Shown here: positions 20,201 to 31,312 of the stretch, piece after piece | How positions within the stretch are numbered: the first letter of the stretch is position 1 | How the letters are laid out: each line of letters opens with the position of its first letter | NCBI RefSeq assembly: GCF_030929605.1 | Contig: NZ_JAVFVS010000009.1 | Coordinates: 1 to 64,000, forward strand | From: Flavobacterium sp. LHD-80 | GTDB taxonomy: Bacteria > Bacteroidota > Bacteroidia > Flavobacteriales > Flavobacteriaceae | Direction: 5' to 3' | Length of the DNA stretch: 64,000 nucleotides | Translations under genes and position numbers: made by a program | The notes under the pieces: model-generated | The model's database searches: none | What the model was told of the DNA's origin: nothing | The model's input: only the letters and a program-made list of their open reading frames with translations

Positions 20201-21354
20201 CCCGCGCCATCTGTCCCAACCCAAAGATTTTCTGAATCTTGTTCACATAAAGAAAGAATAAAATCACTCGGAAGGGTGTTTTTTGATTTGTCGTTTTTAG
20301 AAATCGTCACAAACGGACTTTTTGTTTCTTCGATCGTATTTACGCCTCCTCTCAAAGTTCCAATCCAAACTCTGTTTTCATTGTCTAAATACAAAGATGA
20401 AATCGCATTACTGTTTAGTTTTTCGTCATCAAGACAAGCACTTAAAAGCGAAAAAGAATCTGTGTTGTATTTGTATTTTACAACTCCATTTCCGTTTGTA
20501 GCGATCCAAAGTTCATTGGCAGAAGCCTTAAACATTAAGTCAGAAATTGGATATTGAATTTCCTGATTGGTGTAAAGTTGATGCGTTTTATTTTTTATAT
20601 TGTATTTTAAAAGGCCTTCCTCTGCTGCTAACCAAATATTTGAAAACTTGTCGAATAAAATACAACCACTGCCTACAGTACTCGAAAAAACAACCGAAAG
20701 TTGTTTTCCTCCAGATTCCATTGCCACTAAACCTACTCCGGCAACAGAACAATATAATTTGCCTGACGGGTCAAAATCCATTTCTTGTACGTGGAAATCC
20801 CATTGCAGTTTCCCGTTTGCCAAAAGCGGAATCTGAAAAATTTTTTCTTGTTCGCCTGTCGCATAAAGCAAACCTTTTCCAGCGGTCGCGATATACATTT
20901 TTGATTGATAATCGCGAATTTGATTGACCACAAAATCAATCTTTTCGCTTTTAGAAGTCTTGGCGTTTATGTAACTTTTTGTGATGAACTTATTTCCAAG
21001 ATAATCGTAAACACTTATTCCTCCTTTTGTTCCAATCCAAATTTCATTTTGAGTACCACAAATACTTACAATTCTATTGTTTACTAAGGAATTAACGTCG
21101 TTTGGTTCGTTCCTAAAACTCAGAAAATTATAACCATCATAACGGCTGATTCCGTCATAGGTTCCAAACCACATTAAACCTCTTTTGTCTTTGTAAACTG
21201 AAGTTACAGCATTATTTGCAAGCCCATTTTTGATTCCGAGATAACCAATATCATATTTTTTTTGTCCAAATTTTGGAATAGAATTCCCTACAGTCTGTGA
21301 ATTAGCTGTGAAATAAACTATAAACGCTAAAAAAAATAGAATTTTGGTTTTCAA
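17263..21354 (-). CDS. Hybrid two-component system regulator (HTCS) of PUL1
   Basis: A 1363-aa single-chain sensor-regulator. Order: signal peptide (1-20); periplasmic sensor of two seven-bladed propellers (about 30-690) with repeated GLMWFGTYDGISRYD / ENLWVGTDGAGASLW motifs; Y_Y_Y domain (about 690-770); membrane helix (about 778-800); histidine kinase with H833 in NISHEFRSPLTMI and an ATPase domain with GFGIGLYLVKQFIEQHHGK; receiver with phospho-acceptor D1146 (PDLIISDVVM); and AraC-type HTH (about 1250-1355). It binds a specific oligosaccharide in the periplasm and activates cognate PUL genes. It heads an operon with DUF2264 and GH105 (40 bp to the next start). The AraC domain is expected to bind direct repeats like those at susC and the beta-galactosidase gene. 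Confidence 0.96.
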   Translation of the reverse strand: MKTKILFFLAFIVYFTANSQTVGNSIPKFGQKKYDIGYLGIKNGLANNAVTSVYKDKRGLMWFGTYDGISRYDGYNFLSFRNEPNDVNSLVNNRIVSICGTQNEIWIGTKGGISVYDYLGNKFITKSYINAKTSKSEKIDFVVNQIRDYQSKMYIATAGKGLLYATGEQEKIFQIPLLANGKLQWDFHVQEMDFDPSGKLYCSVAGVGLVAMESGGKQLSVVFSSTVGSGCILFDKFSNIWLAAEEGLLKYNIKNKTHQLYTNQEIQYPISDLMFKASANELWIATNGNGVVKYKYNTDSFSLLSACLDDEKLNSNAISSLYLDNENRVWIGTLRGGVNTIEETKSPFVTISKNDKSKNTLPSDFILSLCEQDSENLWVGTDGAGASLWNRKTNTFTNYSYNSNSSNSLSNNFVSVILKDAKGTWFGTYGGGVCLFNSQTHNFKKYNLFNPKIKAVQKNIWVLFRSKNNVLWVASPDEEGLYRYNEKTDQFDFVDAGIRGIISMAEDKSNLWIGNFSKLFQFDPKTLQRREVDVKYPVRSIVSHSETKMLVGTEGGGLMLFNPKTFERKFLTQRNGLPNNSILNIVRDKQGAYWCSTYNGIFVYNVDTGKITSYHDADGLQSNQFNYNAALRLSTGEIVFGGIKGFNIINTNVNSQVHAFPKVVITSIKVNNKVYDQAGLGAFGIDKLKLSFDESMLNIDFAALEYSLPEKISYAYFLEGWDSQWHYVDNIRSANYSRITEGDYVLKIKSTNAEGVWNTKAISMPITILPPWYRSGWAYFFYFVALVLAIYVVDKYQRQQARLKYEVRLSQDLAKQEKELNEKKLTFFTNISHEFRSPLTMIINPLKDIIYGAEQQIDPAAIEMVYSNSRRLLSLVDQLLLFRKTETETGKLKVGQIDIVELCKEVFSCFVHHAKSKKIDYSFSISEENLMVYVDREKIEMALFNLISNALKFTEKENGKVAVNLRCTENEIIINVIDNGEGVVDADKDKIFNLFYQSGKNIKNNRKGFGIGLYLVKQFIEQHHGKVSCRDNENGGSVFEMKLLLGKEHFGDIEIREDLSDRTLFLDEALEDTVIRENVLPTVEEPENVHDLIKDAKSILIVDDNVQIRNYLKRILTSKYHVTAAENAEMALSIVKKVQPDLIISDVVMGEMNGVAFCKHIKTDPDLKHIPVILLTGGTSEDVKLKGAEVGADDYITKPFDNDYLLARINGILTRRDSEQNYLLNSVTKNVAGPKLSDEDKKLLDKIIELIDSNLDVDNFNIKDLASELGMSHSLVYKKIKKITGKSVLEFTRNVRLRKVATLLITTDLQISQAASIAGFGDIKYFRKHFQQFYNLNPSEFKKKYQNVKDNKYILNESFWKST

Positions 21355-21463
21355 AATTTCGGATTTGAGATTAAGTATATTTTTTTCTGAATAGTATTAT
21401 TTCCTTTAAAAAATCAGAATCATAAATTATTCGTGTGAAAAATACAATTATTAAATTAATCTT

Positions 21464-21498
21464 AAAAAAAAACTATGAAAATAAATCATAGGTTTTTC
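21464..21498 (-). terminator. Terminator after GH2 beta-galactosidase
   Basis: AAAACTATGA (21469-21478) pairs with TCATAGGTTT (21486-21495); on the minus strand the stem is followed by a long T-run from the plus-strand A-tract at 21464-21472. It lies 33 bp beyond the beta-galactosidase stop, isolating that gene from the HTCS operon. Confidence 0.8.
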
Positions 21499-21530
21499 AT
21501 GTAAAAAAAACACTTACAATACAATTCTTA

Positions 21531-24647
<3,117 letters not shown>

Positions 24648-24821
24648 CTAACTATTTTTGATTGTCTAAATTTTAATATTGGAAACAGAAAAAAATTGTC
24701 ATTCCAAATTGGTTCAAAGCATTTCTTTATAACAAAATCATAAAAAAAGGACCTTCCTAACACTAACCAAATTTTAAAAACGTGTGCCTTAAATAAATAA
24801 GGAATGACAAATTCTGGAAGA

Positions 24822-24888
24822 CAAATTTAGATAATCAGCTAAAAGACATGAGGGCCATTTAGATATACTAAAAGGGGCATTTTAGTAT
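24822..24888 (-). promoter_or_regulatory. Beta-galactosidase promoter with proposed HTCS operator
   Basis: The minus-strand -7 box TAAATTTG (24829-24822) lacks a -33 TTG. Two direct-repeat elements start 22 bp apart: 24852-24866 (GGGCCATTTAGATAT, plus strand) and 24874-24888 (GGGGCATTTTAGTAT), 11 of 15 bases alike. The distal element is 12/15 identical to that of susC and lies 45 bp from the -7 edge (46 bp at susC). No gene lies between 24648 and 25013. Confidence 0.65.
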
Positions 24889-24982
24889 GTAGAGCAGTTT
24901 TGGACAAATTTACCCCCTTTATTAATGCGTTTTTTGCATCACATGATAAAAAAATAGCATTTTATATCATTACTCGTGTTTT

Positions 24983-24990
24983 TATCTTTG
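24983..24990 (+). promoter_or_regulatory. Candidate -7 box for the GNAT gene
   Basis: TATCTTTG matches TAnnTTTG and lies 23 bp ahead of the start codon, giving a short leader. There is no TTG at a normal -33 distance, so it is only a weak call. Confidence 0.35.
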
Positions 24991-25013
24991 AGAAAAAATA
25001 AAGCACTATTTAA

Positions 25014-25460
25014 ATGAATTACAGCTATACCATTAAATCATTTGATGAATTTACAAACCATGAACTTTATCAGATGCTCCGACTGCGAAGCGAAGTTTTT
25101 GTGGTGGAACAAAATTGTCCTTATCTCGATTTAGATAATAAAGACCAGAAGAGTTTTCATCTTTTATATTATGTAAATAATGAATTGGCGGGCTGTACAA
25201 GATTACTTCCAGCCGGATTATCCTATTCTGAAATTGCTATTGGAAGAGTTGTAATTGCCCCATCGCATCGCGGATTAGGCTTAGGAAAAAATATTATGGA
25301 AGCTTCCATAACGGGCTGTCAGGAAAAATTTGGTGAAGGCCCAATTCGGATTAGTGCGCAATATCATTTATCCAAATTTTATCAATCAGTAGGTTTTATT
25401 GAACAAGGTGAAGTATATGATGAAGATGGAATTCCGCATATTGAAATGCTGAAAGCTTAA
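25014..25460 (+). CDS. ElaA-like GNAT acetyltransferase
   Basis: A 148-aa cytosolic protein. The N-terminal segment YQMLRLRSEVFVVEQNCPYLDLDNKD is characteristic of the ElaA group, and the acetyl-CoA loop reads VVIAPSHRGLGLGKNIM (R/Q-x-x-G-x-G type) near residue 85. It transfers an acetyl group to an unknown amine substrate. It converges tail to tail with the LysR gene (3 bp between stops). No further functional clue. Confidence 0.85.
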   Translation: MNYSYTIKSFDEFTNHELYQMLRLRSEVFVVEQNCPYLDLDNKDQKSFHLLYYVNNELAGCTRLLPAGLSYSEIAIGRVVIAPSHRGLGLGKNIMEASITGCQEKFGEGPIRISAQYHLSKFYQSVGFIEQGEVYDEDGIPHIEMLKA

Positions 25461-25463
25461 AAA

Positions 25464-26327
25464 CTAAGGAATTATCAGTTTTAAAACATTGGCCAAAACA
25501 GGATTATGATCTTCTGTTCTCCAATTAATATATAAATCCGTTTCCAGAGGCAATTTTATAAATCGGATACCTGAAATTTCATGAAAAAGATAAGAATCTG
25601 GCAGAATTGCGATTCCAAGTCCTTTTCGAACCAAAGCTATAATCGCTGATCCGAATTCAGAATGAAGATACGCTTCAGGTGCATTTTCATAAGAATTGAA
25701 CAATCGCTGAATAAGATCGCTGTAACTGCTGCCTTCATCATTTGTTGGTAATATGAATTTTTGAGAAGCAAGCGTTTCTTTAGTCAGATCTTCGGGCGTT
25801 TTATACGGATGATTTTCGGGAACAACAATTGCTAAATTATCGGTATGGATTTTTTTTGATGTAATATCTTTGGCATTATTTATATCTCTGGTTATTGCCA
25901 AATCGATTTTATAATTGCGTAGAAAATCTTGCTGATGCTCATAAAGAACTTGAACCAGTTTGATTTTAAGTTTTGGGAAAGCAGCAGAAATTCGGGATAA
26001 AATATCTGGCATTAATGAAGCAGAAATAGAATCTGGATGCGCAATAGTAATAGTACCGCTTTCGCCAAGTTGAATCTGACGCGCTGATTGATGAATGAAT
26101 TCTAATTTGCTTAGCTCGACTTCCCATTTTTCTTTTAGAAAATGGCCCGCAGCAGTAAGTTTGACATTGCGTTTATTGCGTTCAAAAAGCTGAACGCCCA
26201 ATTGGCTTTCCAAAGATTGAATTTGTCGGCTCAATGCCGATTGTGTAATATTCATCTTTCCGGCAGTGTTCCAGAAATGAAGTTCCTTGGCCAAAGCCAA
26301 AAAATATTTGATTTGCTGTAAGTCCAT
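25464..26327 (-). CDS. LysR family transcriptional regulator
   Basis: A 287-aa regulator: winged HTH at 1-60 (MDLQQIKYFLALAKELHFWNTAGKMNITQSALSRQIQSLE, shortened here, is the canonical LysR start) and a periplasmic-binding-protein-like effector domain (about 90-285). It is divergent from the GNAT gene at 26391, with only 63 bp between starts; a short palindrome ATGC-N7-GCAT (26330-26344) next to its start may be its binding site. It probably controls the GNAT-DMT gene pair, in the usual LysR arrangement. Confidence 0.88.
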   Translation of the reverse strand: MDLQQIKYFLALAKELHFWNTAGKMNITQSALSRQIQSLESQLGVQLFERNKRNVKLTAAGHFLKEKWEVELSKLEFIHQSARQIQLGESGTITIAHPDSISASLMPDILSRISAAFPKLKIKLVQVLYEHQQDFLRNYKIDLAITRDINNAKDITSKKIHTDNLAIVVPENHPYKTPEDLTKETLASQKFILPTNDEGSSYSDLIQRLFNSYENAPEAYLHSEFGSAIIALVRKGLGIAILPDSYLFHEISGIRFIKLPLETDLYINWRTEDHNPVLANVLKLIIP

Positions 26328-26390
26328 TGATGCAATTTACGCATTTATTAAGAAGAAAAACAGTTTTTAACGCATTAAAAAGAATAAAAA

Positions 26391-26915
26391 ATGAGTACCC
26401 TAAAAATAACAAAAGCAACTCTTGCTGCTATTTCAAAGCTCCAAGATATAGGCAGACAAACGTTTTCTGAAACTTTTGCAGAAGTCAATTCAGAGGAAAA
26501 TATGACCAAATATCTAGAGGAAAGTTTTGCAACGGAAAAGTTGACATCTGAACTTAAAAATGAATTTTCATATTTCTATTTGGCCGAAATCGATGAAAAA
26601 GTTATTGGTTATCTGAAATTGAATACAGGCGAAGCGCAAACCGAAATCCAAGAAAAAAATGCATTGGAAATCGAGCGTATTTACGTCGCAAAAGAATTTC
26701 ATGGCAAAAATGTGGGACAAGAACTATATGTTCAAGCTTTGAAAATTGCTGAAGAATTAAATGTTTCTTATATCTGGCTGGGCGTTTGGGAAAAGAATTT
26801 CAGAGCGGTTAGCTTTTATACCAAAAATGGTTTTGTGCAGTTTGACACACATATTTTCCGCTTAGGCGATGATGAGCAAACCGATTTGATGATGAAAAAA
26901 ATCCTTAGATATTAA
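26391..26915 (+). CDS. GNAT family N-acetyltransferase
   Basis: A 174-aa cytosolic protein. RQTFSETFAEVNSEENMTKYLEESF is the typical N-terminus of spermidine/peptide acetyltransferase-like GNATs, and ERIYVAKEFHGKNVGQELYVQA gives the acetyl-CoA-binding loop (about 90-110); WLGVWEKNFRAVSFYTKNGF is the conserved C-terminal strand-helix. The next gene starts 9 bp after its stop. Together with the exporter and the divergent LysR gene this suggests modification plus export of a small toxic or signalling compound (inference). Confidence 0.87.
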   Translation: MSTLKITKATLAAISKLQDIGRQTFSETFAEVNSEENMTKYLEESFATEKLTSELKNEFSYFYLAEIDEKVIGYLKLNTGEAQTEIQEKNALEIERIYVAKEFHGKNVGQELYVQALKIAEELNVSYIWLGVWEKNFRAVSFYTKNGFVQFDTHIFRLGDDEQTDLMMKKILRY

Positions 26916-26924
26916 GATTTCAAA

Positions 26925-27812
26925 ATGGAAAGGAAACGACTTTTATTATTTTTATTGATTATTGGAACTGCTTTTTGGGGCATTTCCTATTCGATTACAA
27001 AACTGGCAATTGGCAATTATTCTCCAGCAACATTTTTGTTCTACCGTTTTTTGATGGCTGTAATCGTTTTGACTATCATTTTTTGGAAATATGTCAGAGA
27101 AACAAATTTTGAAGCCATTAAAACTGGTTTTATTCTGGCTGTTCCTATGTTTTTGGGAATTCATTTGCAAACTATTGGATTGAAACATACGGATGCATCA
27201 CAATGTTCTTTTATTGCCGGATTAACCGTTATTATTATTCCTTTGCTAAAATTGACCATTTATAGAACTAATATCTCTTTAAAGATTTGGCTTGCCGCTT
27301 TGACCGCTTTATCTGGTCTGTTTATCATTGCATTAAAGGACAAATTCACTATTAATATTGGCGATTTGTATACCATTGCTGGAGCATTTGCTTTTGCCGT
27401 TTATTTGATTACGGTCGAAAAACATTCGGTTGCAAAAAATCTACTGTTTTCTATAGTTCCCATGTTTGCATTTTGCGCCTTATTTACTTTTTGCCTTGCC
27501 ATTACAGACAGTCACGCCGATTGGTTTCCTACTACTAATACATTTTGGCTCGGCGTAATTTATTGTGCTTTATTTTCTACCGCATATATGTACACGATTT
27601 CAAATATTTCGCAACGTTATTTATCAGCGGAAAAAGTAGCGGTAATTTATTTGTTTGAACCTGTATTTGGAGCTATTGGAGCCTTTTTTATTTTAGGAGA
27701 AAATCTTTCGTGGCGACTTCTTTTGGGCGGAAGCCTAATTTTTGCCGGAACTATTATTTCTGAAGTAAATTTCAAAAACAATAAGCCAAAACTTTTAGCG
27801 AAAAAAATCTGA
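26925..27812 (+). CDS. EamA/DMT family transporter
   Basis: A 295-aa inner-membrane protein of about ten hydrophobic segments arranged as two EamA repeats (about 8-140 and 148-285). Key motifs: FWGISYSITKLAIGNYSPATFLFYRFLMA and YLSAEKVAVIYLFEPVFGAIGAFFILGE, shown partly here, are standard for drug/metabolite exporters. The short Lys-rich C-terminus is cytosolic. It is co-transcribed with the GNAT gene and ends at a strong bidirectional terminator. The substrate cannot be read from sequence. Confidence 0.88.
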   Translation: MERKRLLLFLLIIGTAFWGISYSITKLAIGNYSPATFLFYRFLMAVIVLTIIFWKYVRETNFEAIKTGFILAVPMFLGIHLQTIGLKHTDASQCSFIAGLTVIIIPLLKLTIYRTNISLKIWLAALTALSGLFIIALKDKFTINIGDLYTIAGAFAFAVYLITVEKHSVAKNLLFSIVPMFAFCALFTFCLAITDSHADWFPTTNTFWLGVIYCALFSTAYMYTISNISQRYLSAEKVAVIYLFEPVFGAIGAFFILGENLSWRLLLGGSLIFAGTIISEVNFKNNKPKLLAKKI

Positions 27813-27826
27813 AATTAAACAAAAAA

Positions 27827-27856
27827 CGCCAATCTGATTATAAATTCAGATTGGCG
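27827..27856. terminator. Bidirectional terminator between DMT transporter and metalloprotease
   Basis: CGCCAATCTGA (27827-27837) and TCAGATTGGCG (27846-27856) form a perfect 11-bp stem with an 8-base loop. T-rich bases follow on the plus strand, and the A-run at 27821-27826 gives a T-run on the minus strand, so it can serve both convergent genes. Confidence 0.85.
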
Positions 27857-27861
27857 GTTTT

Positions 27862-27931
27862 CTTTACTCTTTACTCTTTACTCTTTACTCTTTACTCTTT
27901 ACTCTTTACTCTTTACTCTTTACTCTTTACT
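27862..27931. repeat. Ten perfect tandem copies of a 7-bp unit
   Basis: The heptamer CTTTACT is repeated ten times without error (70 bp). The array spans the stop codon of the metalloprotease gene (TAA at 27929-27927 on the minus strand) and reaches to within 5 bp of the terminator stem. Such an array is prone to slippage, which would alter only the 3' untranslated sequence, or at most the last codon context. Confidence 0.95.
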
Positions 27932-28988
27932 GAAAATCAGAAAGTTTATAATAATTCTGAAGATTTACAATAAACAATCCTCCAGCAAAAAACTCTTTAT
28001 TTATTCTCGACATAACAGGACTGATTCCTGTACTGACATTATTTATAGTTTTTGGATATGTCATGCTTGAATCGTGATTAAAACCAACGCAATGCCCAAT
28101 TTCATGTGAAGTAATATCACCGGCATCTTTGCTTATGTAATCACGTAAAATATGTTCGGCGTAGCCCAATGTTGCACCGCCTCCTAAACCTGATACTTTA
28201 TCGACTTTGCCACAATTAAAACGTGCATGATTTAAAATATCATTATAAACCTTTTCTTTTTCTGCCAAAGTCAATTCAGTCTTTCCATCATTCCCAATAA
28301 TTGGCTCATTTAAGAAAGCCTGTTTGAATTTATCCGAAACAAAAACGATTCCCATATTAAGCATCAATCCAGAAAAACGACGAATATCTTTGGCGGTTGT
28401 AGGCATCCAGTTATTATTCGGGTCATTATTTGGATCATAATTATGGTATTTGATTGTCCATTTTAATGCTTTCAGTTTTTTAAGCTTTAAAATGGTTTCA
28501 TTTTCTCCAGTAAAATCAAATGTAATTTTGTCTAGCGATATTCCAGTCGTTTTATATTTTGAAAGATCTACTTTTTTATTTTCATTGTCTAGAAATAAAG
28601 AAGTTCCGTCAACAAAAGGATATTTCATTTTTTGTGTTGCATGACCTCTAATTTTTTTGATTTTGAAAAGCTGTACCTGGGTAGTGCCTTCAATTGTGGC
28701 TAAAATAACAGCATCTTCAATATCAAATGGAGCAAAATTAGAAACTTCAAATGTTTTTTCGTCGATTGGTTTTATTCGTATAACTTGGGCTATACTGTAA
28801 GTTCTGGCTTCTGAAGTCATCACTTCTAAAGCTTCATCGTCCTGAAACATTAAAGAAGAATTCTGATTCGTATCAAATGAAACTTCTTTTGGAGTAATTT
28901 TTTCTTCTGGTTTGTCATCATCATCTGCTTTACTACAGGCAATGAACAAACTGACAACAATGGCAAGGCTAAAAATTCTTTTAAACAT
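27927..28988 (-). CDS. HEIGH-type zinc metalloprotease lipoprotein
   Basis: A 353-aa lipoprotein (lipobox FIAC near residue 18, followed by an Asp-rich SKADDDDKPEE linker that favours surface exposure in Bacteroidota). The C-terminal half carries the extended zinc motif H295-E-I-G-H299-C-V-G-F-N-H305-D (HExxHxxGxxH), a metzincin-like site with a Met downstream in SPVMSRI that may form the Met-turn. The fold resembles the dual-action HEIGH/M57 peptidases. The N-terminal 150 residues are a beta-rich domain of unknown role. It is monocistronic, and its stop lies inside the heptamer repeat array. Substrate unknown. Confidence 0.87.
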   Translation of the reverse strand: MFKRIFSLAIVVSLFIACSKADDDDKPEEKITPKEVSFDTNQNSSLMFQDDEALEVMTSEARTYSIAQVIRIKPIDEKTFEVSNFAPFDIEDAVILATIEGTTQVQLFKIKKIRGHATQKMKYPFVDGTSLFLDNENKKVDLSKYKTTGISLDKITFDFTGENETILKLKKLKALKWTIKYHNYDPNNDPNNNWMPTTAKDIRRFSGLMLNMGIVFVSDKFKQAFLNEPIIGNDGKTELTLAEKEKVYNDILNHARFNCGKVDKVSGLGGGATLGYAEHILRDYISKDAGDITSHEIGHCVGFNHDSSMTYPKTINNVSTGISPVMSRINKEFFAGGLFIVNLQNYYKLSDFQ

Positions 28989-29083
28989 AAAAATAACAAG
29001 GATTTAGGTTAAACAGCAGATTGGAATGCGATGTTAATTTAGCATTTTTCCTGCTTTAAATCCTCAAATAGGTAAGATTTTTT

Positions 29084-30208
29084 TTAACTTGTTTTTCTGT
29101 AATTATAAATCGTAAGTCCGTTTAAAACAATAGCAAAAATAACTAGATAGAATAATTCTTGTCCTACTTCATTCAATCCGCTTCCTTTTAAAACAATAAG
29201 GCGAACTACTTTTATAAAATGGGTTACGGGAGTAAATTCCGACATTGTTTTGGCCCAATCTGGCATGCTGTCGGTACTTGTGAAAAGACCACTCATGAGC
29301 ATGAAAATCATCATAAAGAAAAAAGCAATAAACATGGCTTGCAATTGGGTATCAGCAAAAGTGGAAATCAAAAGTCCTAATCCTAAAACCGCGATCAAAT
29401 AAACTCCGGCAAAAAGATAAAGTACGGCAAGACTTCCTAGCGGAAAAATGCCATAAACCAAATACATCACAGTTAAACCAACCGTAAAAACTATTATTCC
29501 GACAATCCAAAACGGTATCAATTTTCCTAAAATGAATTGCCATTTTTGAATAGGTGTTACATTAATTTGTTCTATGGTTCCTATTTCTTTTTCTTTCACA
29601 ATGTTTAGCGAAGTAATAAAACCGCCGATTAATGTCAACAGCAAAACTAAAATTCCCGGAACCATATAATATTTATATTCGGCTCTTGGATTGTACCAAT
29701 TTGTACTTGTCAGCGTAATTAAAGAAGGTGAAATTGAAGCCGATTGTTGTGGTAATTTAAATCGTATATCGAGATCACGGCTAAAATCATTTAATACAAC
29801 ATTTAAATAAGCATTTCCAATATTTGATTTTGTTCCGTTAATGGCATCTGCAGCAATATTTACTTTCTGGCTTCCTTCTCGAACTAAGTTTCGTTCAAAT
29901 CCAGAAGGAATTTCTAAAATTAAATCGGCGTCACCGGTTTCGATCCATTTTAAGCCTTCTAAATAAGAAGCGGGAGTCGCTTTAATATGAAAATATCCTG
30001 AAGAACTTATTTTGTTTATCAGTTTTTGAGAATACGAACTGTGGTCATGATCAACATAAACGACATTCACATTTTTAACTTCAAAATTGGCCGCCAAAGG
30101 CAAAATAATCAACTGAATCGTAGGAACAAAAAACATCATTGCCAAGATGGTTTTGTCCCGAAATATTTGGCGAAACTCTTTCTGCAATATAAAACGAAGC
30201 ACTTTCAT
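29084..30208 (-). CDS. ABC-2 type permease (YbhR/S-like), second subunit
   Basis: A 374-aa inner-membrane protein: one N-terminal helix (about 25-45), a large periplasmic loop (about 50-170, with YVDHDHSSYSQKLINKI), then five helices (about 175-370) with the EKEIGTIEQINVTPI coupling motif. It pairs with the preceding permease to form a YbhSR-type heterodimer. Its ATG overlaps the preceding stop (ATGA), showing tight coupling. It is the last gene of the efflux operon. Confidence 0.9.
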   Translation of the reverse strand: MKVLRFILQKEFRQIFRDKTILAMMFFVPTIQLIILPLAANFEVKNVNVVYVDHDHSSYSQKLINKISSSGYFHIKATPASYLEGLKWIETGDADLILEIPSGFERNLVREGSQKVNIAADAINGTKSNIGNAYLNVVLNDFSRDLDIRFKLPQQSASISPSLITLTSTNWYNPRAEYKYYMVPGILVLLLTLIGGFITSLNIVKEKEIGTIEQINVTPIQKWQFILGKLIPFWIVGIIVFTVGLTVMYLVYGIFPLGSLAVLYLFAGVYLIAVLGLGLLISTFADTQLQAMFIAFFFMMIFMLMSGLFTSTDSMPDWAKTMSEFTPVTHFIKVVRLIVLKGSGLNEVGQELFYLVIFAIVLNGLTIYNYRKTS

Positions 30209-31311
30209 GACAATCTTATTTTAAATTTTTTCAAAGCAACGGTCAGTAAAAGCAAAGCCATTCCGGCTAATACTAACGTTTCTTTCCACACATACGAAAA
30301 TCCTAAACCTTTAAGCATAACAGCTTTGACAATAATATAATAATAGTGTGAAGGAAGCAAATGCGAAATCGCTTGAAAAATCCATGGCATATTTTCTAGC
30401 GGAAACATAAAACCGGTAAGCAATAACGTGGGCAACATCATTCCCATCATTGAAATCAACATTGCTGTTTGCTGTGAATCGGTGACATTTGAAATTAGTA
30501 ATCCCAGAGAAAGACAAGTGATGATAAACAAAATGCTTTCGGCTAAAAGCAATATAAAACTTCCTTTTATTTCGACATCGAGAAGATATACGGAAAGAAA
30601 AATAATGATTACAAAATTAATTAAGGACAACACTAAATACGGAATTGCCTTTGCAATCAAAACCATTATAGGTTTAAAAGGCGATACAAGCAAAATTTCC
30701 ATTGTACCAAGTTCCTTTTCTCGAACCACAGAAACAGAGGTTAATGCGGTGCAGACAATCATAAATATCAAAGCGATTACACCCGGAATAAAATTGAGCG
30801 AACCATTTTGCTGTTCGTTGTAAAGCTGTCTTAATTCGGGAACAATTTGGTAATTTGGCTTAGCTGACGGATTTAATTCATGCTGATAATCATTGACAAT
30901 TGCAGTTAAATAATTGGTTACAATTGTAGCTGTGTTAGGATCAGAAGCGTCTGCAATTACTTGAATTTTTGCTCCGCCAATGCGCTGCAAATCCGAACCG
31001 AAATTGGCTGGGAAAATAACCGCACATTTTATGCTTCCATCTTTAAACCTGTTCTCAATATCTTTATAATCAAGAATTGGATCAGCGTTATTAAAATAAG
31101 AACTTGATTGTATTTTTCTGATAATCTTCTCCGTATGAACATCATGCGAATTGTCTTGCATCGCAATTCCGATATTTTTGACTTCACTGCTCAGTGCATA
31201 TCCAAATAGAATAATCTGCGCAACAGGAAGTCCAAAGAGAATCAACAACGTTCTTTGATCCCTAAAGACATGATAAAATTCTTTCCGAATGAAAACCAAT
31301 AATCTTTTCAT
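30205..31311 (-). CDS. ABC-2 type permease (YbhS-like), first subunit
   Basis: 368 aa from the ATG at 31311 (MKRLLVFIRKEFYHVFRDQRT); the upstream frame would overlap the ATPase gene and lacks a sensible start. It has an N-terminal helix, a periplasmic domain (about 45-165) and a five-helix C-terminal membrane block with REKELGTMEILLVSPFKP. The start is separated from the ATPase stop codon by one base. It forms the transmembrane heterodimer with the next gene's product; substrates of the E. coli relatives are drugs and possibly Na+/Li+. Confidence 0.9.
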   Translation of the reverse strand: MKRLLVFIRKEFYHVFRDQRTLLILFGLPVAQIILFGYALSSEVKNIGIAMQDNSHDVHTEKIIRKIQSSSYFNNADPILDYKDIENRFKDGSIKCAVIFPANFGSDLQRIGGAKIQVIADASDPNTATIVTNYLTAIVNDYQHELNPSAKPNYQIVPELRQLYNEQQNGSLNFIPGVIALIFMIVCTALTSVSVVREKELGTMEILLVSPFKPIMVLIAKAIPYLVLSLINFVIIIFLSVYLLDVEIKGSFILLLAESILFIITCLSLGLLISNVTDSQQTAMLISMMGMMLPTLLLTGFMFPLENMPWIFQAISHLLPSHYYYIIVKAVMLKGLGFSYVWKETLVLAGMALLLLTVALKKFKIRLS

Positions 31312-31312
31312 A

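Noticed and set aside
19324..20927. Several plus-strand frames over the HTCS gene
   Set aside because: They are antisense shadows of the propeller coding sequence with no promoter or family match.
27862..27931. CRISPR array
   Set aside because: Uniform 7-bp units with no spacers.
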